DNA of 64,000 bases from Datura wrightii (lineage: Eukaryota; Streptophyta; Magnoliopsida; Solanales; Solanaceae). The stretch covers positions 155,746,501-155,810,500 of the forward strand of contig JASDFA010000010.1 in assembly GCA_035772735.1 (NCBI GenBank). Direction: 5' to 3'. The notes under the pieces are model-generated. The model was given only the letters and a program-made list of their open reading frames with translations. It had not been told where the DNA came from and did not search any database. The position numbers and the translations under genes are program-made. Positions 36,939 to 48,600 of this stretch are shown here, one piece after another; within the stretch, counting starts at the first letter, position 1; each line of letters opens with the position of its first letter.

Positions 36939-38010
36939 CAGAGGCAGATCCAGGATTTGAGCATGACGGAGCCATTTTTGCCTTTAAATATGCTACACTA
37001 ACTATTAGTGTCAAAGTTCGGCGTGCAACTCTTTAGAAACATAGTAATTATTAGAATTTATTAGAAAATTTTTAATATTATTGAATATCATTAATTTAAT
37101 ATTTTAATATTAATATAATATACATTATTCATCATACATAAACATGACTCATTTTTATATTCGTAAAAGAATTAAAGAAAGAAAAAGCAGGTAAATTTAT
37201 TTGCAAAATGAATGCTAAAGGAAGACGTTTGTTTTAATTATATTTCAAACTTCGAATTTTCTAATTTTTCTCAAATATAAAATGAGTCACGAGTCATTTT
37301 GTAAACATATATTCAATGCAAGTAATAAAAATTATTATTATAAAATAGATGTAAATTTTATAATAATTTTCTAAAATATTATGCATTATCTATTTATATT
37401 TTAAATAAAATTTTAAAATATTTATTTAATGATAATTTAAAATTAAAAATTTATATACGTAATACATCCTCCCGTAAGAATTTGGGCCGTGTCTTAATTT
37501 CAGTGTGGCTGATCATCCTCTCGAATTAGCTACTGATCATCGCCTCGTAGACAAGCACAGATACACATAGAACGACTCAAGTAAAACCTAGTGTACATTA
37601 TATAAAATAACAATTATAAAAATAGAACTAATGTTAATGAACTTAAATTAAAAATTATAATAAAATATAGTAATATAATCAAATTATAGGTGAAACACCA
37701 AAATATTAATATAATAATATTATATCTGAATGATAGCAAAAAAAAGTAAAAAAAAAAAAAAGATAGACATTATATAGAATTGGAGGAGAAAATATTTTTT
37801 AAAAAAAGAAAAAGTAATTAGCTGCAGTTGAAGTGTTGAGTTAAAACGAAGGAAAAACATAATTGAGATATTTAAGTGGGGGCTCGAATCCACGTAAATC
37901 CAAATGAAAACTTTTCGTCCAACAGCAGAACCAACGAGCCGCGCAAAAGCTCGTGTCTTTTAGGGGGGCACAAATTTGAAGGGTTCTCGATCTATATATA
38001 TCGGCATATA
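36939..38010. mobile_element. hAT-like nonautonomous element, interrupted and truncated
   Basis: Starts CAGAGGCAGATCCAGGATTT, the same terminal motif as the hAT-like MITE at 49288. The internal family segment 'ggggctcgaatccacgtaa', then 'accaacgagccgcgc' and 'ggggggcacaaatttg', appears at 37878-37978. About 850 AT-rich bases lie between and may be a nested insertion. The right terminal repeat was not found. Confidence 0.45.
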
Positions 38011-38240
38011 TTAATGAATATCAATTATTTATGTATTTTAATATATAAAAAAAATAATATTTTAAAATAAATTCATGAATAAATATATTCAATTTTTCTA
38101 TATTTTCTAGCAAATTTTGCAGGAACAAAATAACATGAAAAACAAGGAAAATAAAGAAAGATGATATGAATCAAGGAAGGAAGATGCATTTGTAAGAAAT
38201 TTATCAAAGATTACATAAGGAAAAGAAAAATAAAATCGTG

Positions 38241-38448
38241 AAATTTTTCATCAAGGCCTATGAATTGTTCACCAAGCTTCAATGATAAATTTGTCAAAAT
38301 AAATTCTCACCAAAATTTCATGAGAATTGTCATGCCAAATTCTCACCAAGATTACATGATAAATTATCATGTCAATTACTCATCAAGACCTCATGATAAG
38401 TTGACATTGTAATGCAAATTCTCATCAAGGCTTTCGTAGAAATTTTTC
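38241..38448 (+). repeat. Degenerate tandem array of about 36-42 bp units upstream of a TATA box
   Basis: Units start near 38241, 38264, 38301, 38337, 38374 and 38416. Each has the pattern A(A/T)TTCTCA(C/T)CAAG followed by 'attcatgataaattgtcatg'-like sequence. Divergence between units is substantial. The last unit runs into TATAAATAGG. Confidence 0.7.
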
Positions 38449-38760
38449 TATAAATAGGCACATAATTGTTTAAGGAAAGACATTCAGTGATCATCCAATT
38501 TCATACTACTTCCTAGCTATTTTTCTAAGGAGAAAGAGAGAGAGTTAATCTTGATCTTTTTTTTCTAATTTTCTTCTTGTAGTAGAAATATTTTCAATCC
38601 TTTAGGATTTACTTTCCTTACTCCATAATGGAGTAATTTCTTTCAGTTGGGATAGTTGATGAAGCTTGATATATTCATAATACTATTTCAGTTCAAAATA
38701 TTCTTAGCTTGAAATTTTCATTTCTATTTCAAATTGTGCTGGAATGATGGTTTTAATTAA
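38449..38760 (+). promoter_or_regulatory. TATA box and leader-like sequence (possible LTR promoter)
   Basis: TATAAATAGG at 38449 is a strong plant TATA match. About 75-120 bases downstream is a purine tract (AAGGAGAAAGAGAGAGAG), then T/C-rich sequence, as in transcript leaders or an LTR R-U5 region. No gene follows for 2.5 kb, and I could not pair it with a second LTR. Confidence 0.4.
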
Positions 38761-41072
38761 TCATTAGAAAATTTATCCGTGCTTAGCGCGGTTATTAAAA
38801 TAATAAATAAATTATAATAAAAATAATTATTGTTAAAAATATTAATAAAAAATATCGATCTTTACACATCGATTGATTTTATTTTTCTCTATTTTTCATG
38901 TGTAAGATTGATATCAAACAATAAAAGAAATTTAACTTAATAATTATTGAACAAATTATCCTCTTTAATTTTGATCTTTCAATTGCATATGTCAAATTAA
39001 GAATCATGTAATTTTAGCCTATTAGTCTTAATTATTTTCTTAATATCGCTAGTAATATTTTAAATTAAAATAATTCCACAAATTCAAGAATTTAAATAAG
39101 AAAAAATAAAACAAAGATATTCTTATTGGCTTTTGATATTCTTTCGATCACCTTTTTCTTCTTTTATTATTTTCTTGATAATTATTTTTTTCTATTAATT
39201 TTATTTTAATAATTCTTTTTATTATGTAATCTTACATTTTTTTGTATTCACTCGAACATTATTTCTCGATTCTCCCTTTTATTTGTTCTCTTTTTCATTT
39301 ATTAATTTTTGCTTCTTCAATTTCTCCGTATAATTAATAACCATTATTTACATTTCTTAAAACAATCAAGATAGTTCACCTTTCTTTTTCTACTAATTTT
39401 ATGAAAAATTTCAAAATTTAATTTTTTTATTAACTTTTTAAAAATATTTTTCATGATTTATTGCTATATTAAAATTTTAAAAATAACTTCATAAATAATT
39501 TTGATTATAATCGATTATTTTTCATAATTTTCCCAAAAGTTTTAAAGATCACATGCCAATAAACTACATTAATGAATGCACTCCAATGTTTCTCGAGAAT
39601 TATTCTTTATAATTACTTTTATGGATGATCTTGATCATATAATTTCATATGATATTTTTTAAATGTTCTTTTTACATAAAGAAGCCTTATAATTTTAGAA
39701 AGTCAAAATATCAATATGTTATATCATCCTTTTTATTCATAAAAAATTTTAAAAAAATTAAAACATTTGTCGCTATTCGAGTAGCATCAACAATAATTCT
39801 AGATTTAATTACTCTTTTCATCTAATTATCATGGTCTTTTTATTTTTAAAATATTTACGATCTAACCTTTATCTTATATGTATATTAATTCTTCTTCAAA
39901 ATATAATTAGATATTTAAAAATATATATCATAAATTATAAATCATAATATATACTTTTTTTCTTTCTTTTTCTTTCTCATATCCATACCGTTTAGAAACT
40001 GGTATCCTTGACCAGGAATGGTATCCCCAAGATTATACTGATCTTCTTTTACTTCTTATTAATTTTATTAAAAAATAAAATAAAATTACTTTCTTTCTTG
40101 ACTAATTCCTCATTACTCATTTATTAATATTCTTTGTCTTATTTAAACTACTAAGAAAAAATTTAAAATATTCAAACAAATCAAGTTATGTTAAAGAATG
40201 ATGTAAATGTTAAAAATATAAAAAGAACATACGTATAATTTCATTTTGTGAATTTTGAATTAATGTATTTAATTTGTGCGTTTTTGGTATTTCATTCTTC
40301 TCTGTTTTATATTCCGTTTTTAAATGTTAAATAAGTAAAAAATTATGAGAGAACAAACATTTAATTCTCCAATGATATGAAAAAATTGATATTTATATAC
40401 ACATCTTAAATGTATAAAATTAAAAATTTTATGTTTAAATTTATATATTTAGAGATCAATTTTATCATTCTTTGCTTCCTTAATGTTCTTTTAAGAAAAC
40501 TAAAAAAAAAGTTTTGCCTTTATTATATTATTAAAATTTAATAATTTAAAAATATTTAAATATTTTAATATTAAAATATAATAATATTTTATTATTATAA
40601 AAAATTACTATGTATATTATTTAAGTGCAGATAAGTCATCTAGTATTATCTATACGCTAAAAATTTTTAAGTACCAAACACCAACTATTCAAAAAATAAT
40701 TAGGAATGTTTTGTGAATATATATATATATACACACACATATATACATACACACACATATATATACTTATAATTTTAACTAACTATTATTTTAAAGTTGA
40801 AAATTTTCAAGTATCATAATTATTATATTATGAATGAGTTTAGCAATATACCCCAATATATAATTTTTTTGTACCATTAAAAATTAATTACTAATTTTTT
40901 TAGTTAATTTATATATATAATGTTTATTGTATTAGGTACATTTTAATTAGTCATGACAATTGTTTTCTTTATTTTCTATGCTATGGCAATGAAATATATG
41001 ATATAAATTTTAAACTAGAGAAAATACTCAAAAAACCTCAAAAAAGATAAATAGAAATGGAGGTTATAGAAG

Positions 41073-41111
<39 letters not shown>

Positions 41112-41224
41112 TAGAAATAGCTTTAAATTGAAATATTTGATAGGTAAATATTATAGAAATAGTTTTATATATATACCTATATAAAATATTTGATAGGTAA
41201 ATATGATTTGAAGGGTATATAGTC
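38760..41224. other. AT-rich gene-free DNA
   Basis: Extremely AT-rich with no coding signal. Contains an imperfect (AT)n/(AC)n compound repeat at 40718-40765 and an (AT)n tract at 41077-41105. Confidence 0.6.
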
Positions 41225-42445
41225 TTTCAATGTTTGAACCGATTATTTTGGATAGACCATTTTTGCTACAAGTAGAGTAATCATAGATGTTCATCAAGGA
41301 CACCTAATTTTGAGAGTTGATGAAGAAAGAGTCATTTTTTATATGCAAAAGATATTAAGGTTTTCAAAAGTGAGACATTATCGTCATGCTTTTCCATGGA
41401 CATAATTAGTGTTCTTGCAAATAAATTTAGAAAGGATCAATTCACTACAAACTCAATGGAAAGGTGCTTGGCCACATCAGGCACCACACAAGATGATGAT
41501 CCACCAAAAAAAAAAAAAAAATCGAATTACTGGAGCAAGATTTTGAGGATGACGAAATGCAACCAAAGAAAGTTCAATAAAAAATTGAACTCGAAATTCT
41601 CCCCATCTTATTTAAAATATGTTTATCTTGAGCAAGAATTATTTTCAGTAATTATTTCATCTTTTCTAACTACAGAACAAGAAGATAGGTTGATTGCAGT
41701 ACTACGAGCACATAAAGGAGCTTTAGGGTGGACAATAGCATATATCAAAGGGATTAAGCCAGCTATCTGCATGCACAGAATCCTCATAGAGGATAGTTAC
41801 AAACCAATATTCCAGCATCAAAGGAGATTAAATCAGTGGTGAAAAATGAGATAATAAAACTTTTAGCAGCAGGTATCATTTACCCCATTTCTGACAGCCC
41901 ATGGGTAAGTCCTCTTCAGGTAGTACCGAAAAAAGGAGGTATGACAGTTATAAAAAATAAAAATAATGAACTCATACCTACACAATCAGTTACAGGATGA
42001 AGAATTTCTATTGATTACAGTTGTCTCAATGATGCCACCAGAAAAGATCATTTTCTTTTGCCTTTTATTGATCAAATGTTGGAAAGAATTGCAGGATATG
42101 GTTTTTACTATTTTCTCGATGGATATTCAGGTTAAACCAGATAACTATTGCACCCGAAGATCATGATAAGACAACTTTCACATGTTCTCATGGACCATAT
42201 GCATATAGGAGAATGCCATTTGGTCTATGCAATGCCCCTGCTACATTTGAGCGTTGCATGTCAGCGATTTTTTTTGACATGACTCAAAAATTTCTTGAAA
42301 TCTTTACGGATGATTTCACACACTCTTTAGCATGACATTTGAAGATTGTCTTCACCACTTGGACTTAGTTCTTAAAAGATGTGAAGAGACAAACTTGATT
42401 CTTAATTGAGAAAAATGTCACTTTATGATAACAAAGGGAATCTAG
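41225..42445 (+). mobile_element. Broken Ty3/gypsy retrotransposon pol fragment (Athila/Tat-like)
   Basis: Translation in successive frames gives the end of the protease region (GRPFLA-like words near 41250), a linker, and then the reverse-transcriptase domain, recognisable by EIIKLLAAGI, the RMPFGLCNAPATF motif near 42210 and a degraded catalytic segment near 42300. In-frame stops occur near 41990, 42135 and 42405, with several frameshifts. RNase H, integrase and LTRs were not found next to it, so it is a dead, truncated fragment. Assignment to the Athila/Tat branch rests on motif similarity from memory. Confidence 0.85.
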
Positions 42446-42905
42446 GAATTAAACTCTTAATCCCCTTCCCTTATAATAACTCTATTGTAAGCCCTTTGTA
42501 ATAACTCTATTACAAAGACAACTACGGGTAACTCTAACCCTCCACAAAATGGTTCAGATACAAGATAGAAACGACCTACAAAAGCTTCTCAAAAGAGGAG
42601 TAGATTTATAATGTTAAGAACAAAAAGACAAAAACTCAACAACCTAGAATACAAGACATAACTCTTGATAAGGAATAGGTTCTTTAAGTTATTGCAGCTT
42701 TGTCTTTGGAGAGGTCTAACGATTTTGCAATGTAGAAGAAGACCAATATCTTTTTTGTTACAAAACTTGATTTTCACTTTGTCTTGTTCAACATATATAA
42801 AAGGATGAAAGAGAAATATAATCTTTAACTTACTATTATTTTTGTCTCTGTTAAAATTTGAACATCATGATTTTTTAACTCGTTTCATTGACCGCTAGCC
42901 ACTTA
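42446..42905. other. Gene-free region downstream of the Ty3/gypsy fragment
   Basis: Contains a short direct repeat: 'ataataactctattgtaagc' and 'gtaataactctattacaaag' at about 42472-42520. No gene seen. Confidence 0.4.
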
Positions 42906-43582
42906 GAGCTTGTTTGGATGGTTGTTATTGTATCGTTAGTTCAAATGTGTTACTCAAATTTTATTGTATCGTATTGTTAAATTTATTATTAGGTAATGTT
43001 GAGAAATCCCATTTTGTGTGACAATCAATTTAGTGTGATCGCATCATTATCTTATTTTTTTCTTCTCATTTTGTCTTTACTTAATACTCCCTCCGTTTCT
43101 TTTTAGTTAATAGGATAAAGTTTACTCCGCCTTTAAGAAAAAACAAATAGAGGTTGCAATTTGACTAATATAACCCTATTAATTTACATGTGCTTTTTTA
43201 AAATATACAGTAATCATTCTTTTCACATTCTAGAGTGATTTAAATACTAAAAATAGAGTTGAAAAAGAAATGATCAATTATTTCTTGAGTTTCCACATTA
43301 ACAACTATTTTGAAATGAGTATTTTTTATAGACCTATCAAGTAAAAAGAAAAGAGAGTATTTAATAATTCTATTTTATCATTTGCCTTATATTTTGTTAG
43401 AAGCTCTATCGGTACCCTACTTGCCTTGTATGTTTATTCTTTAAATTGTTGACGTATGACAGTATGTAACAACAAAAAACAATACAATCTATTCAAATAT
43501 TATATTTATTAAAATAATACAGTACAATATAACACGATACATTATAAAATAATATCTAACCACGATCCAAATAGAGTGTTTG
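42906..43582. mobile_element. MITE with GTTTGGATGG end, containing a nested Stowaway-like MITE
   Basis: Left end AGCTTGTTTGGATGGTTGTT; right end, inverted, CACTCTATTTGGATCGTGGT. Subterminal 'ttgtatcgta' and 'aacaatacaat' words are in inverted positions. It is interrupted by the element at 43087-43357. Confidence 0.6.
43087..43357. mobile_element. Stowaway-like MITE nested in a larger MITE
   Basis: Left end CTCCCTCCGTTTCTTTTTAG; right end, inverted, CTCTCTTTTCTTTTTACTTG. Flanked by TA at 43085-43086 and 43358-43359, as expected for Tc1/mariner-type MITEs. 271 bp, noncoding. Confidence 0.75.
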
Positions 43583-45618
43583 GTGCTATTTTTGTTTCTT
43601 ATATTGCAGATATTCACTGTGTACTTGCAACCTTTTTCTTCTTCTACCAGAAGAGGCAAATCATTTTCACTGTACCATTTATTTCCCGGTATTTTCACTG
43701 TACTTACTACCTATTACAATGGCTGCAAACTTGATAAAGATACATGTTTTGTTTTTTAAAATAATCGTGGCGTTCAGGCCAATTTACGCGCACCTCGATT
43801 TAATTTTACGAATATTAGAAAAACATATATTTTTAAATGGGAAAATAACCAAAAACATCCTTAATCTATGAGAAATGACTCATAGATATCCTCCTTCCAC
43901 TTTTTGGTCTAAAAATACCCTCAACCTTGACAATTTAATATTTAAAGATTTAAAATATTATTTTCTTTACTTTTTATTTTATAAATTAATAAAATTGATA
44001 TAATTTACACATATAATCAAAAATTTAAAATTAATAGAAAAATTAGAAATAAAAAAAATTATAATGAGTACCTTTTTAGATAACCTTGATTAGAAATTTA
44101 GAAATCATTTTTTTTATTTTAAATATTGATTTGATCAAATTTAATATCGGGTATGCTTGCTCGAAAAAAAATATGCATGATTGAATAATAAATTATTGCT
44201 ACTAAACATTCACATTTTAATATGCAAAACAATCTTTGAATTTTATATTTTGATTGATGTGTAAGCTATATCGGTTTTATTAATTTCTGAAATTAAAAAA
44301 AAATAAAATAAAATTTCAAATCTCTAAATATTAAAATTTCCAAGATTGAGAGCATTTCTAACTAAGTATTTGATATTAAAATAAAGAAAATATCAAATTT
44401 AAAAATAGAAAGGTTCTCATTTTCTAATCAAGGTGATCTAGAAATGTACTTATTATAAATATGTATTTTTTTAATTTGTAATTTTTCTTTGAATTTTAAA
44501 ATTTTAATTGTATAGGTAAATAATGTAGATTTTATTAATTCCTAAAATACAAAAAAAAGTAAATTTTCAAATCTTTAAATCTTAAATTTTTAAGATTGAG
44601 GATATTTTTAGACCAAAAGAAGGAAAGGGAAAGATATTCTTGAGCCAAAAATAAAGATTGGGGGTATTTTTAGACTAAAAGACGAAAGAAAGGTATTTCT
44701 AAGCAATTTTTTATAGGTTAAATATATTTTTGGCCCTTTTTTGTTTTTAAATTATTCATGTATGTATATGAGAAGTATGCCTATTAAATACACCGAATAC
44801 CACCACTTAAGAGATTGATTGACTGTATTTAGATGGGTCATTCACATGAATGTCTTTATTTTAAACTGATCTTTAATTTTTACCTCTCAAAATTTATAAT
44901 CTTTACTTTTAACGCATAGACACAAGTTCAATAACATGAAATTATACTTATTAGGCATAAATTAAGTAACATGAACTTGTGCCTAAAGAGCAGAAGTTCA
45001 TGCAATCAAATATAAGTTAAGTAACATGAACTAGTGCACAAAAGGGAGGAGCTCAGTAACATGAAATTATGCATGCCATACATGAATTAAGTGACACGAA
45101 CTTATGCCTTCTAGAGTTAAAAAAAATATTAAAGGTTTTTTTGTCCCTTTTTTATTACTTAAAACGCTAAATGACAAATTAAAAACCACAAAATAGGAGC
45201 AGTTGACGAAAAAACTTGTATTTAGGTTGCTACACAAAGAAGAGTTTGCTTGAATTTGCTAGCCTCAGACATCTCGTAGAACATATAATTTATAGGCAAT
45301 TCTACATGGGCGTCTTCATAACTCACAGCATAACGTCAACAAGAATAACACGGTAGAACACGAACAGGACAGATAGAAATGAAAAAGAATATGGAAAGTA
45401 CCTATAACTGTATGGACAAGCATAAAGTAGAATTTGTAAGTTTGGCTCTGCAACCCCATCAGATCGTTGCAGCGTTTTTGGGGTTGCATTTCAGCTTACG
45501 GTTCCTGACAGCAACTAATATCACGACTCGTACTCCACCAAGTCGGTGTGTTTTCTGTGCCAAAATATATAGTAAAGGGGGAACGGAGACGAAGCAGAGC
45601 TACTAATGCAGTCCCTCA
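43583..45618. other. AT-rich intergenic DNA and 3' UTR of casein kinase gene
   Basis: AT-rich, with loosely inverted 'ggatattttt...agaccaaaa' words at 43850-44730 suggesting another foldback element. A repeat copy at 44830-45205 is listed separately. The last 200-250 bases are probably the 3' UTR of the minus-strand casein kinase gene. Confidence 0.45.
44830..45205. repeat. Third copy of the 'cataagttca' repeat family
   Basis: Begins GGTCATTCACATGAATGTCT, like the modules at 22629 and 23338. It is followed by about four degenerate units of 'acaagttcaataacatgaaattatg' type between 44925 and 45110. It ends in a T-rich stretch with 'AAAACGCTAAATGACAAATT'. Confidence 0.6.
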
Positions 45619-48600
45619 TCATCGAAAGCTTAAACCCTCTATTCCTTTGACCGCAGACTCTAAATTCTTTATGTTCATGTTTCTGGTAGAGGAGCTGCGC
45701 ATGTTGTCCGAGGACACAACTGGTGAACTCTTCTGTGCAGCACTGGATATTTTACGCAGTGATCCTGCGCTTGCATCTATTGTCTGAGTGCGGGAGAAGT
45801 CAGGTTCACCCCCAGCAATCACTGGGTCTCGACTGCTAGAGACAACAGGATGCCTTGCTGATCCACTTGACCGGAAAAAATTAGAACTAGGTAACTGCAA
45901 ACACAAATTCAGTCAAAGTCTGTTGTGTTAACTGGTACTGGTAGATATAGAGAGCATAAAAACAAGAGTAAAATCTGACTATTCCCTAAAGAATAAGCTG
46001 GTAAATCCTTAAAATGTACTAAATTCTGTTTCATAATGTATGCCACCAATTTTGATCTCAGGTTGGCCGTTACATTCAAAAGCTATCAAATGAATACGAA
46101 TTACTCTCATGTTCCACAAAGGGCAAGCACAAATATATAGGAGAAATAAAGGTAACATAAGAACAAAAGACAAATGCTACCCCTGATTATGTAGTTGATG
46201 TTATGTGTATTTATACGTCTAGTGACCATATTTCACTCACATTTATACTTTGTTTTAAGAGTAAAGAAGCTAAATACACCTAACTATTTCTTATTATCGC
46301 ATCATTGGACTAATGAAAGTGTTCTGTCTATCTTGAGGGTAAACTCCAAAAAAGTGACTAAGTATGAGGAAATGTGATGGCTTTCGGCAAGCACGGCTCA
46401 AAGGTAGCACACACTTCGCTTTGGAGTTTGCTTGACAAACACGGGAGAAAAAAGAAGAGGAAAATCGACCAAGTATGAAAACCCCCCAGAGGCCTTGCGA
46501 AGCGAAGCTAAAGGCAAGAAGTATGCAATCCCACAAAGGCCTCGCGAAGCGAAGCTAAAGGCGAGCTCTGACCTCGCTAGGGATGGGCGGACTTATGTAC
46601 ATGGTTGGGGGGTGCATAGCACCCGGACATTTTGGTTGAAACTCTGTATATATGTATGAGAATATATATAAATATAAAGCATGCCACCCAAAGTAATAGT
46701 TGATCATATAGCGTCAATGGCAAGGAGTCATGTTTTATTCTTTAGGTTCATGAGTTCGAACCCGTTCTTCAACATTTTTGAGAAAATATTTAAAAGAAGC
46801 TGTTTTATCGTTTAAAAAAGTTCCATAGTTATTCAGATTTGAACACTAGACCTCTACTATCTATAAACTTAGACAAACCAATGAACCGACACTCTCCTTG
46901 TTGACAAAATTAATGATACAATCTATTAGTATTCTCTTATGTAAATACTGAACAAAATCGATCATAAAATACATTTACTCCTCCTTCGTAAATATTGAAA
47001 CCATGCTACTGTTCGAAGGGCGTGGCACCCAGAAACTTAAAAATTCTAGATTCGCCTCTAGCTATGGAGCTTGCCTCGCGAGCCCAAAATCTAGAAGAGC
47101 CAAAATATTGCTAAGTATGGAGACCTCACAGAGTGAGGCTAAGGTCTGGGCTCGCCTCGCAAGGCATCCAAGCAAAAGAGTTGTCCAAGCGGCTAAGTGT
47201 GGGACTTGAAAAAGGCCTCGCGATGCGAAGCGCATAACGAGGTATCACCTCACCTTGAAGCTAGCCCGGCAAGCACCGGACGGAAATTCATTTTCAAAAA
47301 TAAAAGTCCATCCGATTTTAGGTGGATCCTTTTAAGGTTTTTCACTTACTATAAAATGGACCCTTGATCATATTTTGAGGGTATCGGATATTTTGAAGAC
47401 CAGAAGTACAAGAGCGGAGTCTCTCTACATAGGGTTACTTCTCTTTCTCATTTTCTTTTCTAGTCATTGGAATTGAACATGAACAATTACGTTTGTAACT
47501 TGAATATGAGTGGCTAAACGCCCTTATTTCGGGGGTATGGCCGAAACATGACTGTTTGTGTATGAGCTCGAGTTAATATTGTTTATTTTTATCATTTGAG
47601 TTTGTTTAATTGATTTCATATTTATTATTCTGCTGATTCCCGACTAGTAGGTTACATCCATATTCTCTACGGAACTCGAGATAGAAAAACTGAGATAGAA
47701 CGGGAATTAATTAGAGTAGGATCCTCCCCAAGGGAGAATTTGTGCCTAGGATAGAGATATACCTAGTCGCCCTATTTAGTTCAAATAGGGAGGTTGAATG
47801 CGTTCTTAATATAAACATGTTATAGAGATATAGTCATGTAAGTAATCTGAGCAAAAAGTTAGAGACTCAAGAGAGTCATAACCACACTATTAACCCCGTG
47901 AATTAGCATCTTGATAATTGTGGAGCATATTAACTTAAGTGCATCATGAACATGAATGCAAAAGTGTGCCATAGCCCTGAAATTCTTCTCTCACTGTTAT
48001 TTTCAGAAAATTATATCTATCATTTCATAGTTAATATTAGTTCTAATTTAAAAGTTACAAAATCTACAAAACTAACCTTTAAAGAGAACACTTTTTTGAT
48101 TAAATAATAGTAGTTTGACCTAAATTTTTTGTCAACTGCGAGTCCCTGTGGGTTCGACAACCTAATCTCTTTATCACTGTATTACTTGTAGGACTACGTG
48201 CAGTAGTCACCATCCATTTCTTCATGATTGTCGAAGGAGACTTTGATTTCACTCCACTTCCACTCCTTTTATGAAAGTAGTGTTTTGCTGATATTGTGGG
48301 GGAAACCCCAGTATCAGTGTTGTTAAAAGCGCTAAAGCGCACGCTTAAAGCGCGATGCGCAGCTGCTGCGCTATTAAGACCTGAAGCGAGGCGACGAGAA
48401 TTAAGAGAGCACTTCTATGACTAAAGCGAGAAGCGAGGCATTGGATAAAAGCGCGTTTAAGCGAGGTTAGGGTTAATTCTAAAGTTTATTTTAAAAATTA
48501 CGCACTGCTGGGGTTAATTTATTAAAAATATTACGACTTCTCTTCTCAAACTTCTCTTCTGTCGAACTGCGAGATTCTCTCCTTCCTCTGCTGCGATTCT

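Noticed and set aside
38241..38448. CRISPR-like or satellite array
   Set aside because: Units vary in length and sequence without spacer/repeat alternation, and the genome is a plant's.
45379..45787. Plus-strand frames of 75 and 79 codons
   Set aside because: Antisense to the casein kinase 3' UTR and last exon.
47003..47209. 68-codon frame in the GCG-rich repeat
   Set aside because: Spans the end of a hAT-like element and repeat units; coding by chance in GC-richer DNA.
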